A stretch of 33,203 nt of DNA from contig NZ_MDEJ01000033.1 of NCBI RefSeq assembly GCF_002940065.1, positions 1 to 33,203 of the forward strand. The letters are read 5' to 3'. Below, piece by piece: positions 17,959 to 27,634 of the stretch; within the stretch, counting starts at the first letter, position 1; every line of letters begins with the position of its first letter. The position numbers and the translations under genes are program-made. The notes beneath the pieces are model-generated. The model was not told the origin of the DNA, did no database searches, and was given only the letters and a program-made list of their open reading frames with translations. Origin of the DNA: Xanthomonas populi. Its GTDB lineage: Bacteria; Pseudomonadota; Gammaproteobacteria; Xanthomonadales; Xanthomonadaceae.

Positions 17959-19521
17959 TTACCAGAACACCGCGTATAGCGCGATGAGAATCACCACCAC
18001 ACCGATCGCCCCGATCTTGAAGCCCAGCGTGGTGCCGTAGGCCACATCGTCGGTGCGGATCAGATCGCGCGCCTGGGTGGGCGCCGTCAGCAACGACACC
18101 ACCACCGCCAGCGCCAGCGCCGCCACGAACACCACGCCGATGCGGTCCATGAACGGCAGTTCCGGCCAGGCGAACTTGAGCGCGAACGACAGCACCACCG
18201 AACCGATCGCCGCGGTCAATGCACCGGCCTGGTTGGCGCGCTTCCAGAACAGCCCGAGCATGAAGATCACCACCACACCGGGCGTAAAGAAGCCGGTGAA
18301 TTCCTGGATGAACTGAAAGCCCTGATCGAAGTTGCCCAGCAACGGCCGCGCGGTCAGGATGCCGATAACCACCGCCACGATGGCCACGACACGGCCCACG
18401 CGCACCAGCTGCTTCTGCTCGGTCTGCGGGCGGAACTTAGCATAGAAATCCAGGGTGAAGATCGTCGCCACCGAATTGATCTTCGATGCCAGCGAGGCCA
18501 CGATCGCCGCCACCAGCGCGGCGAACACCAGGCCCAGAATACCGGTCGGCAACAACTGCATCATGGTCGGATAGGCCTGATCGGGCTTGGCCAGATCAGG
18601 CGCCAGCACCACCGCAGCGATGCCCGGTACCACGATTACCAACGGCATCAGCAACTTCAGGAACGCGGCGAACACCATGCCCTTCTGCGCCTCGCCGATG
18701 TTCTTGGCCGCCAGCGCGCGCTGGATGATGTACTGGTTGAAGCCCCAGTAGCTGATGTTCATGACCCACAGACCGCCGAGCAGCACGCTCAGGCCCGGCA
18801 GATCCTTGTAGAACGGGTTGTCCTTGCTCAGGATCATGTGGAAGTGCTCGGGGTGCGCACCCCACAGATGCTTGAAACCGGCCAGCACGCCGGCGCCATC
18901 GCCGATCCGCGCCATGGTCATGCCGGCTACCAGCAGGCCGCCCAGCACCAGCAGCGTGACCTGCACGATGTCGGTCAACGCAACCGCCTTCAGACCGCCA
19001 TACAGCTGATAGACCAGCGCAAACATGCCGATCAGCGTCAACGCCAGGGTCTGATCCATGCCGGTAACCTGGCTGACCGCGATCGACCCCAGCCACAAAA
19101 TCGAAGTGAGATTGACGAACACGTATAGCAGCAGCCAGAACACCGCCATCAGCGTGCGGATCCACTTGCCGTAACGCTGCTCCAGGAACTGCGGCATGGT
19201 GTAGATGCCGTTGCGCAGGAAGATCGGCAGGAAGAACTTGCCCACGATCAACAGCGTCAATGCCGCCATCCATTCATAGGACGCGATCGCAAGGCCAATC
19301 GCATAGCCGGAACCGGCCATACCGATGATCTGCTCGGCCGAAATGTTCGCGGCAATCAGCGAGGCGCCGATCGCCCACCACGGCAACGACTTGCTCGCCA
19401 GGAAGTAATCCTCGGCGCTCTTGGCATGGCCTGCCTTCTCGCGCGACACCCACTGCGCGAGCACGAAGATGCCAGTCAGATAGACCAGCACAATCACGAT
19501 ATCCAACGTTGCCAAACCCAC
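17959..19521 (-). CDS. SSS-family sodium/solute (probably sugar) symporter
   Basis: The 520-residue protein has about 14 membrane helices and resembles the SGLT branch of the solute:sodium symporter family. Visible features are ESAEDYFLA-like KSAEDYFLASKSLPWWAIGASLIAANISAEQ, IGMAGSGYAIG, LPIFLRNGIYTMPQFLEQRYG, QLYGGLKAVALTDIVQ, YWGFNQYIIQRALAAKN and ASLASKINSVATIFTLDFY. The start is GTG 19521, because AGGAGAG (19526-19532, minus strand) lies 4 bases upstream. A longer open frame extends to 19725 but has no such site. The GH3 glucosidase lies directly upstream in the same direction, so uptake of the released sugar is a reasonable role. The substrate is inferred. Confidence 0.92.
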   Translation of the reverse strand: MGLATLDIVIVLVYLTGIFVLAQWVSREKAGHAKSAEDYFLASKSLPWWAIGASLIAANISAEQIIGMAGSGYAIGLAIASYEWMAALTLLIVGKFFLPIFLRNGIYTMPQFLEQRYGKWIRTLMAVFWLLLYVFVNLTSILWLGSIAVSQVTGMDQTLALTLIGMFALVYQLYGGLKAVALTDIVQVTLLVLGGLLVAGMTMARIGDGAGVLAGFKHLWGAHPEHFHMILSKDNPFYKDLPGLSVLLGGLWVMNISYWGFNQYIIQRALAAKNIGEAQKGMVFAAFLKLLMPLVIVVPGIAAVVLAPDLAKPDQAYPTMMQLLPTGILGLVFAALVAAIVASLASKINSVATIFTLDFYAKFRPQTEQKQLVRVGRVVAIVAVVIGILTARPLLGNFDQGFQFIQEFTGFFTPGVVVIFMLGLFWKRANQAGALTAAIGSVVLSFALKFAWPELPFMDRIGVVFVAALALAVVVSLLTAPTQARDLIRTDDVAYGTTLGFKIGAIGVVVILIALYAVFW

Positions 19522-19746
19522 TGCACTCTCCTGTCTGGCTCTGGGGTATGTGTCGTGGACCGGACAAGCCTGCACACTGCCGCCGCCCACACCGCGTGCG
19601 TAACGGCAGCGCGGCGAACCGCAGCTGCAGGCCATCCCGGCCGATCGACGCACGCTCCCGCGGCGGCTAATGACACCACCGGTGAAGGTGGCCGCTGTAA
19701 AACGTCGCTGGGAACGGCGACGCATGGGTGTTTCTTCGTTACCTAG

Positions 19747-19776
19747 GCCATCCCGGAAGCGCGCCTGCGGGATGGC
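19747..19776 (-). terminator. hairpin just after the GH3 gene
   Basis: GCCATCCCG and CGGGATGGC form a perfect 9-bp stem with a 12-base loop, beginning 4 bases after the GH3 stop codon. No U-tract follows, so it may attenuate rather than fully stop transcription into the symporter gene. Upstream of the symporter, GACACCACCGGTG at about 19670-19682 is a partial palindrome of the LacI-operator style, too weak to call. Confidence 0.45.
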
Positions 19777-19779
19777 TGC

Positions 19780-22347
19780 TTACCTGACCGGGCAGTCGAG
19801 CGTGACTTCAGCTTCGTTGAGCGCGCCCAGCGACACCTTGGAGATCGACAGATCCAGAGCCGCGCCGCTTTCGATGCGGGCAACCTGGCTCAGCTTGGTC
19901 AGATCGGCACCGGCCACCGCGAAGCACTTCAAAGGCACGCCGACCACCTTCCACTGGCCCTGCGGCAGCGCGGCGAGGGTCTTCTGTGCATCGACACGGC
20001 CGCTGCACCCTTCGCCGCAACCTACGCCCAGCCATACCGGCGCGGTCACTGCGCTGTCACGGCGCACGGTCAGATGCAACTGCAGATCGCCGTTGCTCTC
20101 GCGCGAGACATCCACCGGCTTGCCGGACCACACCAGACGACGTGCGTCTTCCTGCGCCTTGTGATCGACCGCACTCATCTTCAGGCTGCCGTCGGACAGG
20201 CCCACCGGCAGCGTGGTCGCCGGCATATTGGCCTGGCCTGCATTGGACAACTGCATCGCAATGCCCAGCGCCGGCTTGCCGCGCACGAAATACACCCCGC
20301 CCACCGACTGCTCGCCGGACACACCGGAGTCTTCCGGCAGCGCGGCCAGATCGCCCTTGTCGGCGTAGGTTAGGCCATAGCCGAACTTGAACTGCGGCTC
20401 GTAATCCTTCTGCCCGACGTTGTTGGCGAACTGCACCGCCGTCTTGGGCCAGGAGAAGCTTAGCTTGCCCTTGAAGTCGTTCTGCACGCTGCCATCGGTT
20501 TTGCGCAGCAGCACGTCGGCCAGACCCTCGCCTTCAGAACCCGGCAACCAGGCAGCGACGAAGGCATCGGCCACGTTGATGTACTGATTCATCCACAGCG
20601 GACGCCCGCTCAGGAACACCGCCACCACCGGAATGCCCTCGGCCTTGAGCTTCTTGAGCAGTGCCAGCTCGCTCTCGTCGCCCGGCTTGTACAGCAGGGT
20701 GGCGACGTCGCCCTGGAACTCGGCGTACGGGTTTTCGCCGAACACCACCACCGCCACATCGGGCTTGGTCTTGTAGGCGCCATCGACGGCCAGCTCGGCT
20801 TTGCCGCCGGCCGCCTTGATTTGCTTGTCCAGGCCTTCCCAGAGGGTGTTGCCATTCGGGTAGTCGCTGCGCTTAGTGCCGGTGCCCTGCCAGTTCAACG
20901 TCCAGCCGCCGGACTGCTTGCCCATGTCGTTGGCGCCGTCGCCAACCACCAGCACGCGCTTCTTCGGATCCAGCGGCAGGATGCCGGCCTGGTTCTTCAA
21001 CAACACCAGCGACTCGCGCACCGCCTGACGGGCAATCGCACGATGTTCCGGCGCGCCCAGCAATGCGTACTTGCCGCCGAGCGGGCGCTTGGACGGCTTG
21101 CCGGCTTCGAACAGGCCCAGGCGCAGCTTGACGCGCAGGATGCGGCGCACCCCATCGTCGAGGCGCTGCGCCGAAATCTGACCCGAGTTCACTGCCGCCA
21201 GTTCGGTGTCGTAAATGCCCTTCCAGCTGTCGGAGGCCATCGCCATGTCGACGCCGGCAATGAACGAGGCCGGGCAGTTGTCGTTGGTGCAGCCCTTGAC
21301 CTGGCCGTGGCCATTCCAGTCACCGACCACGAAGCCGCCGAAGTTCATGCGGCCCTTGAGCACGTCGGTCAGCATGAGCTTGTTGCCGTGCATCTTTTCG
21401 CCGTTGAAGCTGTTGAACGAAGCCATCACCGTCTGCGCACCGGCCGCGATCGCCGGCGGATAACCGGCCGCGTGGATATCGCGCATGGTGGCTTCGGACA
21501 CTTTGGTGTCGCCCTGGTCCTTGCCGTCGGTGGTGCCGCCGTCGCCGACGAAATGCTTAACCGAGGAAATCACGTGGCTGCCGTCTAGAAACTGCGGCGT
21601 GCCCGGCACGCCCTGCACGCCTTCGACCATCTTGCCGGCGAAGCTGGCCACCACCTCCGGCGACTCGGAATAGCCCTCGTAGCTGCGGCCCCAGCGGTCG
21701 TCCTGGGGCACTGCCACGGTGGGCGCGAAGGTCCACTCCATGCCGGTGACGCGGGTTTCGGCGGCGGTGACTTCGCCGATCTGCTTGATCAGCGCCGGGT
21801 TGCGCGTAGCGCCCAGACCAATGTTGTGCGGGAACAGTGTGGCGCCGACGATATTGCTCTGGCCGTGCACTGCATCGATGCCGAAGATGATCGGAATGGC
21901 GTTGCCGCCCTTGGAAGGGTCCATCGACGCCTCATAGAACGCGTCGGCCAGCTTCAGCCACTCGGCCGGGCTGGCGTTGTACTTGCCGCCGGGATCGGAA
22001 TTGCCGCCGGCCAGCACCGAGCCGAGGCGGTACTTGCGCACATCTTCCGGGGTCAGGCTGGCGATATCGCCCTGGATGGTCTGCGCGACCTTTTCCTCGA
22101 CGCTCATCTTGGCCATCACATCGGTGATGCGCTGCTCCAGCGCCTGGTCCTGCGCGAACGGCCACTTCGGCGAGGGCCACTGGTCCGCATGGATGGTGGT
22201 GGACAACTCGGCCGGCGCGGTCTTGCCCGCCTCGGCAGCGGTGTCCTGGCCTTGGCAGGCGGCCAGCATCAGCACCGCGGCGGCAGTCGCCAGAGAAAGG
22301 GCACGACGCGCGACGGGCGCGGCGGTATGACGAAGCAGCTTGTCCAA
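19780..22347 (-). CDS. GH3 beta-glucosidase / exo-glucanase lipoprotein
   Basis: This 855-residue enzyme has a lipoprotein signal ending in LMLAAC, with Cys31 as the lipidated residue and Gln at +2, which favours the outer membrane. The GH3 N-terminal barrel follows (MSVEEKVAQTIQGD, IPIIFGIDAVHGQSN, FAPTVAVPQDDRWGRSYEGYSE, VKHFVGDGGT). The nucleophile is Asp343 in GGFVVGDWNGHG. The C-terminal alpha/beta sandwich has LLKNQAGILPLDP and VFLSGRPLWMNQ. A beta-sandwich tail of about 150 residues ends the protein. Family members remove glucose from cello-oligosaccharides or laminarin. Together with the downstream symporter it forms a small glucan-use pair. Confidence 0.93.
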   Translation of the reverse strand: MDKLLRHTAAPVARRALSLATAAAVLMLAACQGQDTAAEAGKTAPAELSTTIHADQWPSPKWPFAQDQALEQRITDVMAKMSVEEKVAQTIQGDIASLTPEDVRKYRLGSVLAGGNSDPGGKYNASPAEWLKLADAFYEASMDPSKGGNAIPIIFGIDAVHGQSNIVGATLFPHNIGLGATRNPALIKQIGEVTAAETRVTGMEWTFAPTVAVPQDDRWGRSYEGYSESPEVVASFAGKMVEGVQGVPGTPQFLDGSHVISSVKHFVGDGGTTDGKDQGDTKVSEATMRDIHAAGYPPAIAAGAQTVMASFNSFNGEKMHGNKLMLTDVLKGRMNFGGFVVGDWNGHGQVKGCTNDNCPASFIAGVDMAMASDSWKGIYDTELAAVNSGQISAQRLDDGVRRILRVKLRLGLFEAGKPSKRPLGGKYALLGAPEHRAIARQAVRESLVLLKNQAGILPLDPKKRVLVVGDGANDMGKQSGGWTLNWQGTGTKRSDYPNGNTLWEGLDKQIKAAGGKAELAVDGAYKTKPDVAVVVFGENPYAEFQGDVATLLYKPGDESELALLKKLKAEGIPVVAVFLSGRPLWMNQYINVADAFVAAWLPGSEGEGLADVLLRKTDGSVQNDFKGKLSFSWPKTAVQFANNVGQKDYEPQFKFGYGLTYADKGDLAALPEDSGVSGEQSVGGVYFVRGKPALGIAMQLSNAGQANMPATTLPVGLSDGSLKMSAVDHKAQEDARRLVWSGKPVDVSRESNGDLQLHLTVRRDSAVTAPVWLGVGCGEGCSGRVDAQKTLAALPQGQWKVVGVPLKCFAVAGADLTKLSQVARIESGAALDLSISKVSLGALNEAEVTLDCPVR

Positions 22348-22688
22348 AATCCGGGTCTCCAGGTGGTTCTCACACGGCGATGCGTTGCGCCGCAGGCAAT
22401 TAGGCGGCGTACGCTTGCGTGATTCCCCTACCCTGTCAACCGCGCCAACCCGTATGCCAAATGGCCGGCAACTTATTGGCCGCGGCTATAGCCTTGGAAT
22501 ACCGGCAGCACCTGTCAAACCACGGAAAACCGCCGAATCCGGCGCGCTGCTTGGCATTCGGTAGACGCCCGATTTGCTGCATCGCACCACTCGGTGCCGT
22601 CAGCGATGCGCAGCCGGCAGCCGTCGATGCGGCATGGTGGGGTCCGTTGCGGTGCGGACATCCAAACCTGCGCCAACGGGTGAGCTCG
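22348..22688. other. intergenic region between GH3 and phoX
   Basis: This divergent gap holds the GH3 promoter. A TTGACA (minus strand, 22434-22439) could be its -35 element, but the -10 candidates at 17-18 bases are poor. A 10-bp palindrome, GGCTATAGCC, lies at 22484-22493. No coding region is supportable. Confidence 0.4.
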
Positions 22689-22722
22689 CCGTCAAACAAC
22701 TGTCATACGGCCGGCCTAGCGT
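22689..22722 (+). promoter_or_regulatory. Pho box and -10 element of phoX
   Basis: CCGTCAA-ACAA-CTGTCAT (22689-22706) fits the PhoB box, two CTGTCAT direct repeats 11 bp apart; the first repeat matches 5 of 7 and the second 7 of 7. Ten bases further on is TAGCGT (22717-22722), a TAnnnT -10 element. This is the same spacing as in E. coli phoA, where the box replaces the -35. It implies induction of phoX by phosphate starvation. Confidence 0.8.
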
Positions 22723-22781
22723 GACCGGCTTGCCGATGCGCCACCGGCCATCGTTGATCGTTGCCTTTGCCTGGAGTTTGG

Positions 22782-24737
22782 ATGTCTGCCTCCCCCGATC
22801 CCGCCCGCCGCCGCCTCATGCAAGTGCTGGTGTCCATCCCTCTGTTGCCACTCGGCAGCGCCAGCGCCGCCGCCCTGCAGCAACTCGGCGATGCGGCACT
22901 CGCCGCGCGCCCGTTGCGGCCCTCGGGAAACCCGACCCAGCTGGTGTCGGCCACCTTCCATGGCATGCCCGCGCCCAGTCTGGCCAACCCGGCCGCGATG
23001 GCCACCACCACGGTCGGCTCGGCCCTGACCATCGCGCGCAGCGATGGCAGCTCGCAGCGCTATGCCCTGGCCTATCATCCTTTCTTCGTCACCGGCGACC
23101 AGGTGCCCGACGGCAAGGGCGGCAGCGTGCTGGCCGGCGGCTATTACGACATCCAGCATCGGCCGATCATCGACCGCTCCAAACCCGGCGCCGAACGCCC
23201 GTTCTTTTCCGATTGCCCGGACGGCTCTTCGCTGCTCACCCTGCCCAATGCCAAGGTACCCGGCGTCAAAGGCAATCACGTGTTTGCGGTAGTGCAATTC
23301 GAATACACCACCCGCGACCAGGCCGGCAACGACACCAATCGCCATCTGCCCGCACCGATCGCGGTGCTGACGCTTGATCAGGACCCGGCAACCGGCAAGC
23401 TGTCGCTGGTGAAGTACCACAACGTCGACACCGCGCCGGTGCACGGGCTGTGGACCACCTGCGGCGCCAGCCTGTCGCCGTGGAATACCCACCTGTCCAG
23501 CGAAGAGTACGAGCCCGACGCCACCGCGCTGGCCGGCAACACCCAGTTCCGCAGTTACAGCACGCATCTGTACGGCGATGCGGAACGGGCCAACCCGTAT
23601 CACTACGGCCACCTGCCGGAAATCACCGTGCATCCGGACGGAACCGGCAGCGTCCGCAAGCACTATTGCCTGGGCCGCATCTCGCACGAACTGGTGCAGG
23701 TGATGCCCGACCAGCGCACCGTGCTGATGGGCGACGACGCTACCAACGGCGGTCTGTTCATGTTCATCGCTGACCGCAAGGCCGACCTGTCGGCCGGCAC
23801 CTTGTACGTCGGCAAGTGGCACCAGACCTCGGGCATCGGCCCGGGCGCGGCGACGTTGAGCTGGATCAAGCTGGGTCATGCCACCAGCGACGAGATCCAG
23901 GCCCTGGCCGACCACCTGACCGCCGCCGACATTCTCGACGTGCACCTGAGCGACCCGGGCGATGCCTCCTTTACCAAGATTCCGTTCAACGGCACCTTCA
24001 ACTGGGTCCGCATCAAGCCCGGCATGGAGAAAGCCGCCACCTATCTGGAAACCCACCGCTACGCGGCACTGGCCGGCGGCAGCCTGGGTTTCACCAAGCT
24101 CGAAGGCACCACCGTCAATGCCCGCGACAAGATCGCCTACATGGCGATGTCCTACATCGTCACCAGCATGCGCGACGGCTCGGGCGATGTGAAAGTGCAA
24201 GGCCCGGACTCCGGTGCGGTGTATGCGCTCAACCTGCGCGGCGGCCGCCACGACAGCAGCGGCGCTGCGATCCACAGCGACTGGGTACCCATCGACATGG
24301 CCGCCCAGGCCGCGCTCACCGGCCATGACCTGGCCAAGGCCGATGCGCTGGGCAATCTGGCCGACCCGGAACGGCTGGCCAACCCGGACAATCTGAAGTT
24401 CTCCGAAGCGCTGCGCACCTTGTTCATCGGCGAAGACAGCAGCCTGCACGTCAACAACTTCCTGTGGGCCTACAACGTCGATCGCGGCACGCTGACGCGG
24501 GTGCTGTCGGTGCCTTCCGGCGCCGAATCGACCGGCCTGCACGCAGTCGACGAAATCCACGGCTGGACCTACGTGATGAGCAACTTCCAGCACCCTGGCG
24601 ACTGGGAAATCCCGCTGCACGACACCGTCAAGGCAACGCTGGATCCGCTGATCCGCGCCAACTACAAGAACCGCTTCGGCGCAGCGGTGGGCTATCTCAC
24701 CGGCGATCCGGTGGCGGTGCAGTTGGGCAAGGCCTAA
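22782..24737 (+). CDS. phoX: PhoX-family (DUF839) alkaline phosphatase, Tat-exported
   Basis: This 651-residue secreted phosphatase is of the PhoX type, a Ca/Fe-dependent enzyme that releases phosphate from organic esters. The N-terminus ARRRLMQVL followed by a hydrophobic run ending near GSASA is a twin-arginine signal. The mature region contains DUF839 hallmarks such as CGASLSPWNTHLSSEEYE, HYGHLPEITVHPDG, GRISHELVQVMPDQRTVLMGDDATNGGLF and FNWVRIKPG. The start is ATG 22782 with CTGGAG (22771-22776) upstream. A Pho box 75 bases upstream supports phosphate control. The opposite strand is also open for over 650 codons; this is a codon-bias shadow. Confidence 0.93.
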   Translation: MSASPDPARRRLMQVLVSIPLLPLGSASAAALQQLGDAALAARPLRPSGNPTQLVSATFHGMPAPSLANPAAMATTTVGSALTIARSDGSSQRYALAYHPFFVTGDQVPDGKGGSVLAGGYYDIQHRPIIDRSKPGAERPFFSDCPDGSSLLTLPNAKVPGVKGNHVFAVVQFEYTTRDQAGNDTNRHLPAPIAVLTLDQDPATGKLSLVKYHNVDTAPVHGLWTTCGASLSPWNTHLSSEEYEPDATALAGNTQFRSYSTHLYGDAERANPYHYGHLPEITVHPDGTGSVRKHYCLGRISHELVQVMPDQRTVLMGDDATNGGLFMFIADRKADLSAGTLYVGKWHQTSGIGPGAATLSWIKLGHATSDEIQALADHLTAADILDVHLSDPGDASFTKIPFNGTFNWVRIKPGMEKAATYLETHRYAALAGGSLGFTKLEGTTVNARDKIAYMAMSYIVTSMRDGSGDVKVQGPDSGAVYALNLRGGRHDSSGAAIHSDWVPIDMAAQAALTGHDLAKADALGNLADPERLANPDNLKFSEALRTLFIGEDSSLHVNNFLWAYNVDRGTLTRVLSVPSGAESTGLHAVDEIHGWTYVMSNFQHPGDWEIPLHDTVKATLDPLIRANYKNRFGAAVGYLTGDPVAVQLGKA

Positions 24738-24800
24738 GCGCATGTACTGAGGGATGAGGTTCGGGCGGCCCGCATCTTCGCGCGCCTGTCCCGACGTTTT

Positions 24801-25492
24801 TCAGGACGCGCTGCGCGTCTCCAATGCCGCCATCACGATCGGCTTGGCCCAGTCGGGCACCTGCGCCAACGCTTCCAACGTCGCCGGATAGTGCAAGCCG
24901 GCACGATCCAGTTCCAGTACGAGCAGCGGCTCGGCCTGCCCTGCTGCATCGGCGGGCGCACTGTTGTCGTAGACGTGCAGCACCGCCAGATGCGGCAACA
25001 ATGTGATCAGATTCGCGCGCGAGGCCTCGTAGCGCTCGTGGATCTTGTGCTCGCGGATCGCATGGCCACCAGCGGCAACGCGAGCCTCCACGCGTTCGAG
25101 GTGCAGCTGCGCCGTCGACAAGCCGCAGAACCACACCGCCACCGTGTGCTGATCGCAGGCCTCGCGCAGCAGGGGTGGGATTGTCGTTGCGCCCAGCGTG
25201 GTTTCGAATGCGTCATCGTGGCCTTCGGTCACCGCCGCCAGATGCGCATCGAACTTCAGCTGCAATGCCTGCAGCGACTGCGCCCGCGTTGAGGCAGCGG
25301 AGGCCGCGCTTGCCCGACTCACCAGGCGCCGATACTCCTCGGCATCCACCACCACCGCCTCTGGTGATTGTGGGTGGTGATGACCACCGCGCCATGCGTG
25401 CGCACCTTGCGCATCAGGCTGGGCCAGCCCTTCACCTTGATGTCGGCGGCAGGTGTTTTTTCGAGATTGGGCAGATCCTGGGAAAGCGACAT
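24801..25492 (-). pseudogene. decayed toxin-antitoxin locus: Phd-like antitoxin fused to the C-terminal part of a zeta-like kinase
   Basis: From ATG 25492 the minus strand encodes MSLSQDLPNLEKTPAADIKV and SLMRKVRTHGAVVITTHNH, the start of a Phd/YefM-type antitoxin. A one-base deletion at about 25362 moves the rest, EAVVVDAEEYRRLVSRA to ALQLKFDAHLAA, into another frame. At about 25225 this runs in frame into AFETTLGATTIPPLLREAC, VWFCGLSTAQLHLERVEARVAAGGH, RYEASRANLITLLPHL and VYDNSA, the later part of a zeta-type toxin kinase. The toxin's start and Walker A region are absent. A deletion has joined the antitoxin end to the toxin middle. Neither partner should work. The downstream frame alone reads open from 25640 to 24801 and may be mis-annotated as a protein. 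Confidence 0.75.
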
Positions 25493-25657
25493 CGGAGGGA
25501 GCCAGCAGGAAGTCACAGCGCCCAGCCCACTCCACTATTTCCCATTTTTGTAAATTTTGCCATTCAAGCCAGACAAGCGCCGCGCAATGCCACAATACCC
25601 TTAACATACAACGGGGCCAGCAGGCCACGTCGTCACGCACGGTCTGTCTGCGCCCGC

Positions 25658-27172
25658 TCAGCCACGCAGCTTCGACAGCAGCTCGCGCGTCACGGGGTCA
25701 GCCACATCGGCTGACTCGCCTTTCAGCGCCGGCAGCAACTGGCTGGCCAACTGCTTGCCCAGCTCCACACCAAACTGGTCGAACGCGTTGATGCCCCACA
25801 TCACCGACTGCACATATACGCTGTGCTCGTACATCGAGATCAGCGCGCCCAGCGCTTGCGGGGTCAACGCATCGAGCAGGATCACAGTGCTCGGGCGGCC
25901 GCCCGGATAGCTGCGATGCGGATCGCTGCTGTCCTGGCCATTGGCCAGCGCCTCGGTCTGCGCCAGCACATTGGCCATGAGCGCAACATGGTTTTCTGCG
26001 TACGGGTCGTCGTTGTGTACGGTGCCGATGAAATCGGCCGGCACCACGCTGGTGCCCTGGTGCAGCGCCTGGAAGAAGCTGTGCTGCACATCGGTGCCTG
26101 CGCCGCCCCACCACACCGATACGGTGTCGCTATCAACTGCCAAACCGTCGAGCTTGACCCGCTTGCCCAGGCTCTCCATCACCAGCTGTTGCAGATAGGC
26201 CGGCAGCAGTGCCAGACGCTGGTCGTAGGTCATCACCGCATGCGTGGCGCTGCCGAGCAGGTTGCGATTCCACACTGCAGTCAGCCCGTGCAGCACCGCG
26301 ACGTTTTCTTCCAGCGGCGTGTTGAGCGCATGCGCATCCAATTGCGCTGCGCCTTCGAGCAACTGCTCGAAACGTTCGAAGCCGATCGCCAGTGCGATCG
26401 GAAAACCCACCGCCGACCACAGCGAATAACGCCCACCGACCCAGTCCCACATCGGCAGCACGCGGCTTGGCGCGATATCGAAGGCCTTGGCGGCGCGCTC
26501 AGGGTTCGCACTCACCGCATACAGCCGATCGCTGCCGCCCAACCAGGCATGCAGGATGCTGCCGTTGAGCAGGGTTTCCTGAGTGCCGAAGGTCTTGGAA
26601 ATCAGGATGCCGGCGGTGCGTGCCGGGTCCAGCGTCGCCAGGGTGCGCTGCATCGCCGCGCCATCGACATTGGAAACGAAATGCACGCGGAAACGCCCAC
26701 CAGACGGCGCACGCAAGGCATCGGCCACCAAGCGCGGCCCCAGGTCGGATCCACCGATGCCGACACTGACGATATCGGTGACGTCGGTGGCTTCCAGCTG
26801 CTGGATCAGCGCGTCCATGCGCTGACGCACTTGCGCAGCGGTGGCATACGCTTCGGAGGCCACCGGCGCATCGGTCAGATCGCCACGCAATGCGGTGTGC
26901 AAGGCGGCGCGTTGTTCGGTGACGTTGACCTGCTCGCCGCGGAACAGACGCTGGAACGCGCCGGCCAGATCACGCTCGCGCGCAATCGCGAACAAGGCAT
27001 CGAGCGCGGCGCGGTCGTACGTCTGCCGCGCGAAGTTGAAATACAACGGACCGACCTGCCTGGCGTACTGCGTCGGCCGTTGCGGCTCGGCTGCAAGCAA
27101 TGCGGGGATGGCAGCGCCGCGCAGGCGCTGGGCGTGGGCGTGAAGCGCGTCGAATCCGTTGGTGTGTGTCAT
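25658..27172 (-). CDS. pgi: glucose-6-phosphate isomerase
   Basis: This 504-residue cytoplasmic enzyme interconverts glucose 6-phosphate and fructose 6-phosphate. [12 protein letters not shown] (136-146), [10 protein letters not shown] (191-200, phosphate site), [17 protein letters not shown], the [20 protein letters not shown] segment with substrate residues, and [10 protein letters not shown] near the C-terminus (catalytic lysine) are present. Length fits the shorter bacterial form. Its ATG overlaps the panD stop codon (ATGA), so it is the last gene of the pan operon. In xanthomonads it feeds sugar-nucleotide and exopolysaccharide precursors; that role is background knowledge. Confidence 0.98.
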   Translation of the reverse strand: MTHTNGFDALHAHAQRLRGAAIPALLAAEPQRPTQYARQVGPLYFNFARQTYDRAALDALFAIARERDLAGAFQRLFRGEQVNVTEQRAALHTALRGDLTDAPVASEAYATAAQVRQRMDALIQQLEATDVTDIVSVGIGGSDLGPRLVADALRAPSGGRFRVHFVSNVDGAAMQRTLATLDPARTAGILISKTFGTQETLLNGSILHAWLGGSDRLYAVSANPERAAKAFDIAPSRVLPMWDWVGGRYSLWSAVGFPIALAIGFERFEQLLEGAAQLDAHALNTPLEENVAVLHGLTAVWNRNLLGSATHAVMTYDQRLALLPAYLQQLVMESLGKRVKLDGLAVDSDTVSVWWGGAGTDVQHSFFQALHQGTSVVPADFIGTVHNDDPYAENHVALMANVLAQTEALANGQDSSDPHRSYPGGRPSTVILLDALTPQALGALISMYEHSVYVQSVMWGINAFDQFGVELGKQLASQLLPALKGESADVADPVTRELLSKLRG

Positions 27173-27549
27173 GCGGCCTGCGTGGGGATGCTGTGGTTGG
27201 TGTGGGAGATCGCGTTGTGCGTGTCCACATATACCAGATTGGGTTGAAAGGTCTTGGCTTGGTCTTCGCTCATGCTGGCGAAGGCGGCAACGATGATCAG
27301 ATCGCCCACCTGCACGTGACGCGCGGCGCCGCCGTTGAGCGAGATGATGCCGCTGCCTTCTTCAGCACGGATGGCATAGGTGCTGAAACGCGCACCGTTG
27401 GTGACGTCCCAGATGTGCACCTGTTCGAACTCGCGGATGCCGGTGGCTTCCAGCAGCAGGCCGTCGATGGCGATCGAGCCTTCGTAATTGAGCTCGGAGT
27501 GGGTGACGGTGGCGCGGTGGATCTTGGCTTTCAGCAAGGACAGGTGCAT
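27169..27549 (-). CDS. panD: aspartate 1-decarboxylase proenzyme
   Basis: The 126-residue protein makes beta-alanine from aspartate for pantothenate. It is self-cleaved between Gly24 and Ser25 in [10 protein letters not shown], Ser25 becoming the pyruvoyl cofactor. [30 protein letters not shown] and [10 protein letters not shown] are standard. I start it at ATG 27549; an upstream in-frame codon at 27579 would add 10 untypical residues. It overlaps pgi by 4 bases and lies about 85 bases after panC. Confidence 0.97.
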   Translation of the reverse strand: MHLSLLKAKIHRATVTHSELNYEGSIAIDGLLLEATGIREFEQVHIWDVTNGARFSTYAIRAEEGSGIISLNGGAARHVQVGDLIIVAAFASMSEDQAKTFQPNLVYVDTHNAISHTNHSIPTQAA

Positions 27550-27634
27550 GACGGGCAACGGCAAAAGGACAGCCGGCATTTTAGCGGAAAGCGCTCGCGC
27601 CTACCGGCCTGCAACGCGGCCGGTGGTGAGGGCT

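Noticed and set aside
19660-19690. LacI-type operator upstream of the symporter
   Set aside because: The palindrome is incomplete (GACACC-AC-CGGTG) and no regulator gene is adjacent; not enough to call.
22716-24743. A 675-codon open frame on the strand opposite phoX
   Set aside because: It mirrors phoX completely, has no recognisable domains or ribosome-binding site, and is explained by GC-rich codon bias.
25823-27247. A 474-codon plus-strand open frame over pgi
   Set aside because: It is an antisense shadow of pgi; composition is His/Arg/Gln-rich as expected for such shadows.
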